From positions 12,682 to 76,681 of the forward strand of contig JAQCTH010000006.1 of NCBI GenBank assembly GCA_027686065.1: DNA of 64,000 bases. Direction: 5' to 3'. The first letter of the stretch is position 1; every line of letters begins with the position of its first letter. Both the position numbers and the translations under genes were made by a program. The DNA is from Clostridiaceae bacterium AF10-41. GTDB lineage: Bacteria; Bacillota; Clostridia; Clostridiales; Clostridiaceae. Positions 17,113 through 25,712 of this stretch are shown here, one piece after another. The notes below the pieces were generated by a model. It had not been told where the DNA came from. It made no database searches and worked only from the letters and a program-made list of their open reading frames with translations.

Positions 17113-17808
17113 AATAAATCTTTTTATTAGAACTATTATTTTACTTAATCATTATCCTTGTTTGTAAAATATTATTATATAATCCAAATAAAACCTTTAA
17201 TTATTTTTATTATACCATATTTTTTAAGATTTCGATTGTAGATTTTAAAATTTCCTCATTGAAGCTTCTTTCAAATATGTCTTTATCTACAACCTCAATG
17301 ACCTTTAGCTTTTTATTATTTCTTTTTTTGAAATATCCTCTGCTAATTCTAACTGCTTTAATAAAGCTTCTTGCTCTGCATTTAAATTAATAACTACTCC
17401 ACTTAATAACACTTATACTCCCCCTTCTCTTAAACTTCCCTACTAAGTTAGTTACTAACTAACATGAAACTAATGAAGTATTCATGTTATAACTTTTATT
17501 TAAAATAATGTTATATAAATTTATGTTTTTAAGCATTAAAGTAGGGTACATGCCCTACCTTAATTATATTTTCAATTTCTATTTTCAATTTCTATTTTTT
17601 GTAAATATTATTTGTATCCTAAAAATCTTCTAACCATTTCTTCAATTAAATATCAAACATTCTTATCATTCTGAATATCATATATCTTTAACTACTTCCA
17701 CAAAATATTATTAATTGATATCGTATATTTACTAATTCACTTATCTTTAGGTGCTCTACCTTTAACACTTGTTTTAATTCTCTATCCACTATATACCCAT
17801 CCTTCACT
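17113..17808. other. Relaxase-distal interval with coding remnants and palindromes
   Basis: There is no intact gene. On the minus strand 17413-17210 holds a GTG with a strong ribosome site (GGGGGAG). Lysine- and glutamate-rich frames follow (for example LNAEQEALLKQLELAEDISKK, then KVIEVVDKDIFERSFNEEIL) but fall in different frames, as expected for a decayed small gene. A near-perfect palindrome GTTAGTTA-C-TAACTAAC is at 17448-17464. A GTAGGG..CCCTAC hairpin at 17539-17556 could end the relaxase transcript. A TTTCAATTTCTATT repeat occurs twice near 17570-17597. Confidence 0.4.
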
Positions 17809-19047
17809 TTACATAAAATCAATTTCTGAAAATAATCCCCTAGCTTTATTTTCTTTTACCTTTTTCTTAATTTCAGCTTTGCTCTGACCAAAGATTTTTT
17901 GTCTATTTTCTTGTTGCTTAGTCTTTATTGAGATAATTTTTACTATGTTAATTAAAAGATTTTGAATGCAATGATCTGCACTTTTATTATTAATCTTTAT
18001 ATCTTTAATAGATTTTAATATCTTATTTCCTATCCTACTATAAAGATCTTTCTCTGCATTTTTTATTGATTTATTAATTTGGTCTGGGCTTTCTGTATAT
18101 AATCTAGTTAATCTTTCAACGCTATTCATATAATCATTATAATATCGCATATAATTAGGTCTACTAATTATTGTCTTAGTTATATAATCTATTTGATTCT
18201 TAACATCTTGTGGCATTAATTTATACTGCAATCTACCAGTTAAAGGTACTCTAAGTTTTTCTATCATACTTTTTATTATTTCTATATCCTTATCAGTAAC
18301 TCTACATCCTAATTCATACGAATTAATTTCATCTAATAGCTCTAATTCTTGTTTAGCTTCATTATATTTATCTTCAAGATTAACTAACTCTTCTTCATTA
18401 AACATATTATCATTCACTATAAAATTTGTTTTCTCTAACAAAATATCTCTTAATAAGTTTTTTTTATTTAGTATTTCAACTCTCTCGTCATTAAATATTT
18501 CATCAGTTAAATTCTTACGAATACCTTCTAATTTTTTAGTATCTATATATCCATAGTTTCTTATCTCATCTTTACTATTCCATAACATTAAATGAACATG
18601 AGGATGTCCAATTTCTCTATGAAATGCTCCAACCCACTTTATTTGACTTTGTGGAATACTAAGTTGTCTTGCTATAACTCCTATTTTGGAATTAATTAAG
18701 TTCTTCCACTTCTCTCTTTCATCAAATCCATTATCAATTGCATCTCCTTCTCTTAATGAAATTATTATTCTATAAACAAATCCCTTACACGCTCTAATTT
18801 CCTTACGAATATCTTTAATATTAACACCATCGGAATTATTAAATATTCCATGTGATCTGGAGTTATTTTTAATATATTCAATATCTTTTTCACTATTAGC
18901 TTCGCTATTAATATTTCTTTTATCTAAATCATCGTTTAATATTACACCTTCTCTACTTCCTATATAATTAAGATAATTTATATTGCTAGCAGAGGTATTT
19001 TTGAAATTTGGATGCTTATAGCTTAATTTTACAACAACTTTACTCAT
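17809..19047 (-). CDS. MobP-type (MobP3-like) relaxase
   Basis: Nicks oriT and pilots the transferred strand during conjugative mobilization. The 412-residue protein has the relaxase metal-binding triad in GAFHREIGHPHVHLMLW (H143, H148, H150, H152). An early tyrosine-rich segment, NYLNYIGSREGV (25-36), probably supplies the catalytic tyrosine. The C-terminal half is helical and lysine-rich. It follows the RHH accessory gene by 2 bp, so the two are coupled. The nick motif at 19601-19608 lies just upstream of this pair, as expected. Confidence 0.88.
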   Translation of the reverse strand: MSKVVVKLSYKHPNFKNTSASNINYLNYIGSREGVILNDDLDKRNINSEANSEKDIEYIKNNSRSHGIFNNSDGVNIKDIRKEIRACKGFVYRIIISLREGDAIDNGFDEREKWKNLINSKIGVIARQLSIPQSQIKWVGAFHREIGHPHVHLMLWNSKDEIRNYGYIDTKKLEGIRKNLTDEIFNDERVEILNKKNLLRDILLEKTNFIVNDNMFNEEELVNLEDKYNEAKQELELLDEINSYELGCRVTDKDIEIIKSMIEKLRVPLTGRLQYKLMPQDVKNQIDYITKTIISRPNYMRYYNDYMNSVERLTRLYTESPDQINKSIKNAEKDLYSRIGNKILKSIKDIKINNKSADHCIQNLLINIVKIISIKTKQQENRQKIFGQSKAEIKKKVKENKARGLFSEIDFM

Positions 19048-19049
19048 TA

Positions 19050-19466
19050 TTAACTATGCTCTTTTTCCATTAATTTATTTATTTCTGCTTCATCATTAGT
19101 TTTTGTTTTTACATATGCAATTCCCTTCAATCTACACTTATTATATACTTCTAAAAAATCTCTCCTTCTATCACTTGGAACAAATTCAACTAAAGCTTGT
19201 GCATTTAAAAATGTAGATGCTGAACTCATTATTGCTCCTTTTGCTGAAATTGACGCTAACCTCTCAACATGTGGTTTAAGCACCCTTTCTAAAGTTATCT
19301 CAATATATTCACTTAATTCATCCTTATTATCATTAAGTGAATATATTTCTTTACCTTTAAAATATAAATTCCTAACATATTCCGATGCTGAACTTCCATT
19401 TATTTTTCTTGCTTTTTCTATATGTTTATATTCTTGCTCTGAAAATGTTACATTTATTCGTTTCAC
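19050..19466 (-). CDS. Ribbon-helix-helix mobilization accessory protein (MobC-like)
   Basis: A 138-residue protein. The N-terminus (MKRINVTFSEQEYKHIEKAR, then SASEYVRNL) is a ribbon-helix-helix fold like those of MobC/NikA relaxosome proteins. The C-terminal half is helical and probably oligomeric. It is translated 2 bp before the relaxase and sits next to the oriT-like repeats, so it likely binds oriT, bends it and recruits the relaxase. Specific family membership beyond RHH is inferred from context. Confidence 0.75.
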   Translation of the reverse strand: MKRINVTFSEQEYKHIEKARKINGSSASEYVRNLYFKGKEIYSLNDNKDELSEYIEITLERVLKPHVERLASISAKGAIMSSASTFLNAQALVEFVPSDRRRDFLEVYNKCRLKGIAYVKTKTNDEAEINKLMEKEHS

Positions 19467-19556
19467 AATATCAATTCTCCTTATCCCTTTTTATTGTTAT
19501 GTGTTACATAATTTTTCACTTACTATAACTTATGTACCACCTAAAATCTCTGAAAA

Positions 19557-19608
19557 ATCAAGGCTTTGCCTTGATGTTGTATTTGGATGTGTAACATCCT
19601 TATCCTGC
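19557..19608 (+). other. oriT-like region with RP4-type nick motif
   Basis: Two inverted repeats in a row, ATCAAGGC-ttt-GCCTTGAT (19557-19575) and GGATGT-gta-ACATCC (19585-19599), are followed at once by TATCCTGC (19601-19608). This fits the IncP/MOBP nick consensus YATCCTG/Y, with the cut expected between 19607 and 19608. The site is 90 bp upstream of the RHH-relaxase pair. The rest of 19467-19859 holds a GGGGC-ataa-GCCCC hairpin near 19700 and no gene. Confidence 0.7.
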
Positions 19609-19859
19609 AACTTTTGAAAAAAGTAGCAAAACCCTTTATTTCATATAGAATCTTTATTAAATATAAATTACAAGCAATTAAGTTTCTAAAAACAAATCGG
19701 GGCATAAGCCCCACTTCCAAAGCAAAACTTAATTACTTTATAGACATCTTATCAAAGCATTATACAAGTTATGAAATATAAGTTTTCTTATCTAATTCAT
19801 ATAATAACTTTTAATTTATTAAAAGTTCATTACTTCTCTCTAAATTTAGTTTATTATAC

Positions 19860-20771
19860 TTAATCCTCCTTATCCCATCCTAACAGTTTCCTTTCTAAAT
19901 CATCATAATCATAGTCACGACCTTTAAAATTATCAAATCTTAATTTAGGCTTCTGATATTCTATTACTTTTGATTTCCTTGTAATATATTTCTCATGATT
20001 ATCTTTATACTTTCTATTATCACGTCTCCATTTCTCTATACTAATATCAATATCATCTAGAGTCTTAAATCCTTTCTTATTCCAATCCTCCAATAATGTT
20101 ACAATATATTTTAAACTCCTTATATTTCTTTTTGCTGTTTCTTCTATAGATTTTTCTAAAATTTCATTCCCATATTTATTTCCTAGTCTTGTCAACTCAT
20201 CTCTTATAAATGGTGTAATATTTGAATCTATATGGTATTTATAGCTATTTAATATATTTGTATTTAAATTGATTATTTTAGTGGTTTCTTCTTTATTTTC
20301 TTTAGATATATTTTTAGATAATGTATCTTTCACTGTATCATTAACTATATTTCTTACTGTATTAATTTTCACTGCATGATTAGTAATATCAACATCTTTA
20401 GCGTATTGTTTACTATATTTTCTCCCGTATCCTTTACCGTATTGATAATTAAGTGCTATAACACTAGCTTTATATCTACTTTGAGATTTAATTACCCATT
20501 CAATAAATCCTTCTTCTTCTAATGCCTTCATAATACGTTGAAGTTTAGATTTACTAAAGTTTAATTTTTTTTCAAATACTGAATAACTAAAATAACTCTG
20601 TAAATTTTCTAAATCCTTATATCTATCTTGAAAGTTAGTATTAAAAATAATTGATATTAAAACTATAGCCTTACCTGAATCTTTAAAAAACATATCTCTT
20701 ACAGTTTTATCTATTGCCCCATAAAACATATAAATCTCTTTTGTATCAAGATTATTATTTAAGCTGTACAT
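19860..20771 (-). CDS. DnaD-like replication initiation protein
   Basis: A 303-residue protein. The N-terminal winged-helix part (about 25-115) includes SKSKLQRIMKALEEEGFIEW. The C-terminal DnaD-like module has the diagnostic YIVTLLEDWNKKGFKTLDDI at about 212-231. Such proteins load the host helicase at plasmid, phage or element origins. It lies 4 bp after the excisionase-like gene, so excision and replication genes are co-transcribed from the repressor-controlled promoter. Autonomous replication of the excised circle is plausible but unproven. No iteron array was seen. Confidence 0.75.
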   Translation of the reverse strand: MYSLNNNLDTKEIYMFYGAIDKTVRDMFFKDSGKAIVLISIIFNTNFQDRYKDLENLQSYFSYSVFEKKLNFSKSKLQRIMKALEEEGFIEWVIKSQSRYKASVIALNYQYGKGYGRKYSKQYAKDVDITNHAVKINTVRNIVNDTVKDTLSKNISKENKEETTKIINLNTNILNSYKYHIDSNITPFIRDELTRLGNKYGNEILEKSIEETAKRNIRSLKYIVTLLEDWNKKGFKTLDDIDISIEKWRRDNRKYKDNHEKYITRKSKVIEYQKPKLRFDNFKGRDYDYDDLERKLLGWDKED

Positions 20772-20775
20772 AATC

Positions 20776-21069
20776 TTACAGCCCTACTATAGTTTCTAAT
20801 GTTCCTACTATATTTTTGAATGTTGCAATCTGCATTTCATAACTTTTTAATTTAGCCTCAAGATCTTTAATGTAGGCTTCTTTTTCTACCATTTTTACGT
20901 CTGTTAAAATTCCTAAATAATTATTTGCATCTTCTTTTGAAACTCTCCATTCCTTTCCGACCTTTATCCCATTAATTTTTTTCTCTCTTAGCAACTGCCT
21001 TGTGTGAGCCAAACTAATATTAGCCATATTAGAAAATTCCTCAACAGTTAACATTTCCTTATTTAACAT
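20776..21069 (-). CDS. xis: Excisionase-like HTH DNA-binding protein
   Basis: 97 residues from the ATG at 21069, chosen because GGAGAGGTGAT precedes it; a longer frame starting at 21123 lacks a ribosome site and crosses the operator. Residues 1-52 form a MerR/Xis-type winged helix (MLTVEEFSNMANISLAHTRQ, then KVGKEWRVSKEDANNYL). The C-terminal 40 residues are a predicted coiled coil. It probably acts as a recombination directionality factor or regulator, first in a two-gene operon with the DnaD-like gene. Confidence 0.7.
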   Translation of the reverse strand: MLNKEMLTVEEFSNMANISLAHTRQLLREKKINGIKVGKEWRVSKEDANNYLGILTDVKMVEKEAYIKDLEAKLKSYEMQIATFKNIVGTLETIVGL

Positions 21070-21119
21070 TTGAATATCACCTCTCCCATCAATATAAATA
21101 TATATAACGCCACGCCTTA

Positions 21120-21173
21120 GCATACGTTTGTGTGCTTATTTATATAATAATGCATACAAACGTATGCTGTCAA
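21120..21173 (-). promoter_or_regulatory. Early promoter with two repressor operators
   Basis: On the minus strand TTGACA (21168-21173) and TATTAT (21144-21149) are separated by 18 bp. The dyad GCATAC-GTTT-GTATGC fills the spacer (21152-21167). A second copy with one mismatch, GCATAC-gttt-GTGTGC, lies at 21120-21135. The dyad centres are 32 bp apart, three helical turns. The layout is that of an XRE/cI-type switch repressing the xis-rep operon. Confidence 0.7.
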
Positions 21174-21243
21174 TGTTTTTCATAAAAAAAGTTTACGCTT
21201 ATAAACTTTTATAATATTATATTAAGTAAAGAGAGGTGTAATA

Positions 21244-21672
21244 ATGAGCATAGGTGTTAATATTAAAAATATTAGGAAGATAGCGAACTTAACTCAAAAA
21301 GAATTTGCTGATAAAATAGGTATATCTAGAAATGCCTTAATTAATTATGAGAAAGAAAAAAGAGTTCCTTCAATAGATGTTCTTTTCTCTATATCCAAGG
21401 CTTTCAATGTAAGTGTAGATGAGATAACAGGACTTAATTATGATATAGCTTCATCTGGAGAACGTCCTTATAATTACTCAGAAATTTGTCATAGTGAACA
21501 TCTTGATATAATTACTGAAGATCTATCCTTAGATTCAGCCTTTCATTTAATATTAAAAGAATTAAATTGTGATTTTTCTTTGATGGATAAGTTGGATTAT
21601 GAATTTTTTGAAACGTCGTTATTAAGGTATGCAAAATTTCTGTATACTGAAATACTTAATAATAAAAAATAA
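21244..21672 (+). CDS. XRE-family repressor of the element
   Basis: A 142-residue protein with a lambda-repressor-like HTH at 5-60 (NIRKIANLTQKEFADKIGIS, then LINYEKEKRVPSIDVLFSIS). A short acidic C-terminal domain of unknown fold follows. There is no LexA-like S24 peptidase domain, so induction by self-cleavage is unlikely. It is divergent from the xis-rep operon across two matched dyads and directly precedes the integrase. A TTTACG-17 bp-TATTAT promoter is visible at about 21193-21221, with GAGAGGTG as ribosome site. Confidence 0.88.
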   Translation: MSIGVNIKNIRKIANLTQKEFADKIGISRNALINYEKEKRVPSIDVLFSISKAFNVSVDEITGLNYDIASSGERPYNYSEICHSEHLDIITEDLSLDSAFHLILKELNCDFSLMDKLDYEFFETSLLRYAKFLYTEILNNKK

Positions 21673-21706
21673 ACTTATATTATTTGAAAATAAAAGCGAG
21701 GATTAT

Positions 21707-22829
21707 ATAGCTAGTTATAAACAACTATCAAAGTACAATTGGCAAGTTGTTATTTCTCTGGGATACAGTTCAGAGGGTAAAAAACAAAGAATAAAGAAGC
21801 AAGGTTTTAAAAATAAAAAAGAAGCAGAGATTTTTGTAACTGAAACACTAACTAAAAAAAAATAGAGGATATATTTCCCCTGCAAGTAATAATATTCTTT
21901 TCAAAGATTTTATTTTAGATTGGTTTAATAGCTATAAGTCCAATACTTTAGGAATTAATACTCGAAATAATTACCTAAGTAGAATAAATTATCATATTAT
22001 TCCTAAGCTCGGTCATTTAAAGTTAACTGATATATCAAATTTAACTGTTCAGAATTTTTATAATGGCTTAATTAATGATAGTAAGCTTGCTTCTGCAAGT
22101 GCTAAAAAAATTATTGAAATATTAAATAATTGCTTTAAGTATGCCAAGAAAAATAAGCTAATATATAATATTCCAACTGATATAGAAAAAATTAAGTTAG
22201 AGAAACCTAAGATAGATTATTGGGATAAATCTGATGTTGATTATTTTATTAGAGAAATTGAAAACACACCCTTATATACACCAGTATTTATATCTCTATT
22301 AACTGGATTAAGAATAGGAGAGCTTTGTGGACTTAGATGGAGTGATATTGATTTAGAAAATGGTTACCTAACGGTTAATAATCAAGTAATTCAAGATAAA
22401 ATAAATAAAGAATTAATATTGACAAACATCTTAAAAACTTCCACAAGCCACAGAAGTGTTTCTATACCAAATATACTAATAAATTATTTAGAACACCTTA
22501 GAGAAGCTGATATTGATGATATTAATGGATTTATTATTAAAGATAGGAATGGCTTAATGGCTACTCCTCGAAATGTTTCAATGGAATTTACTAAAAAGGT
22601 TTCTAAATATAAAAATTTGAAACAAATATCTTTTCACTCTTTAAGACACACTCATGCTACCTTATTAATATTTAATGGCGAAAATATTAAAGTTGTTAGT
22701 GATAGATTAGGTCATAAAGATATTTCTGTAACTTTAAATACTTATACTCATGTTATGGAAGATATGAAAAGAGATACTGCTAAACTTTTAGATAATTTAT
22801 TTACTTCAAATATGCTAATAAAAGAATAG
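21707..22829 (+). pseudogene. int: Tyrosine integrase with start-codon loss and frameshift
   Basis: Site-specific recombinase of the element, about 373 codons if repaired. The arm-binding domain starts IASYKQLSKYNWQVVISLGY at 21707, where a well-spaced GAGG precedes ATA instead of ATG. The frame breaks in an A9 run (21854-21862): a TAG follows, and the rest is open in the +1 frame to 22829. The catalytic set is intact in that part: R in LTGLRIGELCG, the K region TSTSHRS, HSLRHTH, LGH and the tyrosine in NTYTHV. One A fewer would restore the frame, so the defect could be a sequencing error, a real mutation, or be rescued by slippage. Confidence 0.85.
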
Positions 22830-22917
22830 GATGTTATTGCCCTATTCTTTTATTTAAATTGAGCTATAAAATCATAATATATTTATCTTTTATTTATATC
22901 AAATCCCAATCTATATT

Positions 22918-23805
22918 TTATGGATTATAATAAAATCCACACCATTTAGGTTGGTATTCACGTGTCTTTATTTCTATTTCCTTTATCCACTTAGAAATAT
23001 CATCTAATCTATTTTGTAACTCTTCAATGTTTATATTATTTTTGTCAGCATCATCCCATAATGTCCTAAAAGCATCCTTTACCCCTTCGACTGGATAACA
23101 TACCTGATCATGCTCTAATGCATTTGTAATAGCTCCTACACCATCTTTATCACATATCCCTGTTCCAGCTGGCAATCCGCTTAAATACCATCCATTAATC
23201 GTTCTATTTATAGTATATGTGTCATAATGCCCCCATCTAACTGTATAAATTTTAAACTTAAAATCTATACCTAAATTACTATCTCCACCATTATCATTCC
23301 ATGTAATTTTATTAGATGTAAATATATATCTATATAAATCTTCTATTGCATGAAAATGATTATAAAATTGTTCTGTCTCTGTCTCTGGATTATAACCATT
23401 ATTCACAATATATTGCTCTAAATATATAGGTAGGTATTTCCAATGTAGTTTGCTTGCTATTTTAATAGCTTTTTTCAATTCAATTGAAATCTTCTCACGA
23501 TTATTGCTAAAACTATTAAAAAGTTCACTTAACGAATTATATACCTTCCTCAATTCTTCATCCTGTTCTCTAAGATTGTCATTTCGCTTTTCTAAATAAG
23601 AATTTATTTCTTTAATATACTGCTCTTTTATTTTATTATCTTCAAAAATAATATCATAGAAATTTTCTATATCTGCCCTTTTAAAAAATAACTCTTTTAT
23701 TGCCGTTTCTTTAGAAAAATTTTTTCTTATATCCCCACCAGTGCTAATATTCCAATTAGCAATCTTAAATATTAGATTTCTAATTCTAGCTTTTTCATTA
23801 TCCAT
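22918..23805 (-). CDS. Cargo protein of unknown function (third gene of FRG operon)
   Basis: A 295-residue soluble protein with no family I recognise. The N-terminal third is helical and charged, with a probable coiled coil at about 60-115. The centre has an aromatic-rich beta region (TVRWGHYDTYTINRTINGWY), followed by LPAGTGICDKDGVGAITNAL. The tail ends WCGFYYNP. It starts 13 bp after the FRG-domain gene, in the same operon and orientation. It is probably a partner or effector of that protein; role unknown. Confidence 0.65.
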   Translation of the reverse strand: MDNEKARIRNLIFKIANWNISTGGDIRKNFSKETAIKELFFKRADIENFYDIIFEDNKIKEQYIKEINSYLEKRNDNLREQDEELRKVYNSLSELFNSFSNNREKISIELKKAIKIASKLHWKYLPIYLEQYIVNNGYNPETETEQFYNHFHAIEDLYRYIFTSNKITWNDNGGDSNLGIDFKFKIYTVRWGHYDTYTINRTINGWYLSGLPAGTGICDKDGVGAITNALEHDQVCYPVEGVKDAFRTLWDDADKNNINIEELQNRLDDISKWIKEIEIKTREYQPKWCGFYYNP

Positions 23806-23818
23806 TCATTTTTCCTCC

Positions 23819-25132
23819 CTACTTTACAATATATTTTTGCTTTATGTACATTGATAATCCCTCAATATCTGGATATATTACTCTACTATTTAAGCCTAAA
23901 AATTCTAAATCATTAACAATATCTTTTTTGATTTCAAAAGGTATTATAATTTCTAATAATTTATCTTTATTTAAGGCATCCTCCAAACTTCTATCATTAA
24001 GCTCCAATATTATATCTTCTTCTTTTACCTTATCTATAAGATATTTCTTGAAATTATCACCTTTATCTTTTGAACCAAATTTCAATTCTATATACTGATT
24101 AATATCTTCAATAAATGTACTGCGATTGCATCTTGAATTTAATGCTTTTAACAAATTTTCTTTAAAATCCATTTCAATATATTTATCTATACTATTTATA
24201 TTATCTTTTAAAAAGTTCAAACTATCCTCAAATATTCTTGAATGTATTTGTTCCTTTAGCATTACAACTTCATTATTTTTCAATTTGATGCTAACAGAAA
24301 AAATACCACTCTGGTTTTTTATTCTATTATTAAAATACTTAGTCTTTATAAAGAACGTATTTGTGCCTCTTCTAAACAGATCATTAACTAAATCTTCTAT
24401 AGATAAGTTATCATCTAATTTCATCTCATATCTATATTTTATAAAATTTCTTATCAATTTATATTCATCTGAATTTTCATCATATATAATATTAGGACTA
24501 AAACAAATCACTTTACCATTTTTCTCCTTAACACTCATATCCACTGTAGCAAAAAAAAGTGAATTTAATGGATTTGTAGTCCAATCCATTAACCTAGTTG
24601 GTAATCCGTAATGTTGCATATTGCAAGCATTCTGCAATATATTTTCACTATTAAAATTCTCATTATTCCATTGTTGTAAATCATCATATATTTCTTTTTC
24701 TATATCTTCTCTATCAGTACTTCTAAAAACATTGGGTATCAACTTCCACGCTTCATCTGCTTGACCTCTAAATATTAATTTATCATCTTGTATAGCTTTT
24801 ATTACATTAATATAATCAGCAATATTTTGTATTACAACTTTAAAACTGTAATTATTATTACTATAATTTTGTAGCTCAATATACTTATTTCTCAATACCT
24901 CTTCTTTTATATCATCATAAAACTTTTCATTACTGTCTTTTAAATTAGACATAATCTTTACATATGATTTATTAATTGCAAACCCAATAAACTCCTTCTT
25001 ATTATTTAAATCTATAAATAATATTAATTTACCTGCTATATCTATATCTATTTCTTTTAATGTTTCTACATTTTTAAAACAATGTAATTCATCCGTTTCT
25101 AAAATATCTATACCAACGCAATACTTAATCAT
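23819..25132 (-). CDS. FRG-domain protein, putative defence or toxin component
   Basis: A 437-residue protein. The FRG domain lies at about 105-205 and holds the founding F-R-G (121-123, LIFRGQADEAWKLIPNVFR) and the conserved QHYGLPTRLMDWTTNPL at 173-189. The enzymatic role of FRG domains is unproven, although they recur in phage-defence and toxin-like contexts. The C-terminal 200 residues are helical without a recognised domain. Its start overlaps the GNAT-like gene by 8 bp, giving tight coupling. The position between integrase and attR is the typical cargo slot. Confidence 0.82.
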   Translation of the reverse strand: MIKYCVGIDILETDELHCFKNVETLKEIDIDIAGKLILFIDLNNKKEFIGFAINKSYVKIMSNLKDSNEKFYDDIKEEVLRNKYIELQNYSNNNYSFKVVIQNIADYINVIKAIQDDKLIFRGQADEAWKLIPNVFRSTDREDIEKEIYDDLQQWNNENFNSENILQNACNMQHYGLPTRLMDWTTNPLNSLFFATVDMSVKEKNGKVICFSPNIIYDENSDEYKLIRNFIKYRYEMKLDDNLSIEDLVNDLFRRGTNTFFIKTKYFNNRIKNQSGIFSVSIKLKNNEVVMLKEQIHSRIFEDSLNFLKDNINSIDKYIEMDFKENLLKALNSRCNRSTFIEDINQYIELKFGSKDKGDNFKKYLIDKVKEEDIILELNDRSLEDALNKDKLLEIIIPFEIKKDIVNDLEFLGLNSRVIYPDIEGLSMYIKQKYIVK

Positions 25133-25517
25133 TATTTTCCTCCAAATCTAATATATAATCACTAAATTCTTCATCTGTAGATATTTTTCTCATATTATAG
25201 TCGTTCAAAATTTTAATCATCCTTAAGTTTTTATTTTTAACTATTCTAACTATAAACTTATTACATCTATTTCTAATTGAACACTTAATTAAATATTTTA
25301 ACACTAATTTCCCAGTTCCTCTTCCCTTATTCTTAATAAATATATTAGATAAAATAAAGTTATTATAGTTATCCACTCTGAATACAATATTAGGATATAA
25401 TCCTCCGTTAGCACATTGTATGTAATAATTATTACTTCCTCTATTTTTAATAATCCTTAATTTTTCTTCTTCTCTTTCCTCTAATAAATATATTAGCTCT
25501 TGCAAAACTTCAATCAT
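25125..25517 (-). CDS. GNAT-like acetyltransferase, first gene of cargo operon
   Basis: A 130-residue protein. The GNAT motif A analogue R-G-T-G-K-L-V-L-K-Y-L lies near residues 66-76, after a beta strand (NFILSNIFIKNKGRG), and an N-L-R-M-I-K-I-L motif-B-like helix follows. It is shorter than most GNATs, so it could be a minimal or degenerate copy. It heads a three-gene operon with the FRG protein and the 295-residue protein, suggesting it modifies or neutralises one of them, as in GNAT toxin modules. That role is an inference. Confidence 0.6.
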   Translation of the reverse strand: MIEVLQELIYLLEEREEEKLRIIKNRGSNNYYIQCANGGLYPNIVFRVDNYNNFILSNIFIKNKGRGTGKLVLKYLIKCSIRNRCNKFIVRIVKNKNLRMIKILNDYNMRKISTDEEFSDYILDLEENND

Positions 25518-25650
25518 ATATACCCCTATAAAATTTATTATAGAAATATAGTACCATATTATTACATATAATAGTTATATTTGTTATTTTTATATATAAT
25601 AAATTTAAAAAAATAGATAAAAGTCCCCTTAAAGTCCCTTTTTTATAAAA

Positions 25651-25681
25651 CAAAAACGGCTTAAACCTTACAGTTAAGCCG
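25651..25681 (-). terminator. Element-supplied terminator after tRNA-Arg
   Basis: AAACGGCTTAA / TTAAGCCGTTT stem. On the minus strand it is followed by TTTTGTTTT. It replaces the native tRNA terminator displaced to 15394-15433. Just outside it are two AGTCCC(C/T)TT motifs (25622, 25633); a third is at 15580 near the other end, possible integrase arm sites. Confidence 0.65.
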
Positions 25682-25696
25682 TTTCAAAAACTTATG

Positions 25697-25712
25697 TGGT
25701 ATCCCCAACAGG
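25697..25712. repeat. attR core within tRNA-Arg
   Basis: TGGTATCCCCAACAGG, the 3' end of tRNA-Arg including CCA, identical to 15435-15450. Confidence 0.88.

Larger units (their letters stand above)
15435..25712. mobile_element. Integrative mobilizable element in tRNA-Arg(CCT)
   Basis: About 10.26 kb bounded by a 16-bp direct repeat, one copy being the 3' end of an intact tRNA-Arg gene. Inside are an oriT-like site, RHH accessory protein, MobP-type relaxase, DnaD-like replication protein, excisionase-like HTH protein, XRE repressor and a tyrosine integrase. There is no type IV secretion machinery, coupling protein or phage structural gene, so it would need a helper for transfer. Cargo lies at both ends (DUF6236 on the left; GNAT/FRG/unknown operon on the right). 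The integrase has two apparent lesions, so the element may be stranded. Confidence 0.85.

Noticed and set aside
17210..17413. Intact small gene with a GTG start
   Set aside because: Recounting the bases shows an in-frame stop after eight codons; the remaining open stretches lie in different frames, so at most it is a relic.
19587..19781. Plus-strand 64-codon frame across the oriT-like region
   Set aside because: It lies over the inverted repeats and nick motif, starts without a ribosome site and encodes no recognisable domain.
21854..21864. Programmed -1 ribosomal frameshift in the integrase
   Set aside because: The downstream coding frame is +1 relative to the upstream one. A -1 slip leads to a stop codon after about 18 codons, so only an A-number change or +1 event would work.
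15435..25712. Prophage
   Set aside because: Integrase, repressor and Xis occur in phages, but there are no capsid, tail, terminase or lysis genes, whereas a relaxase and oriT-like site are present.
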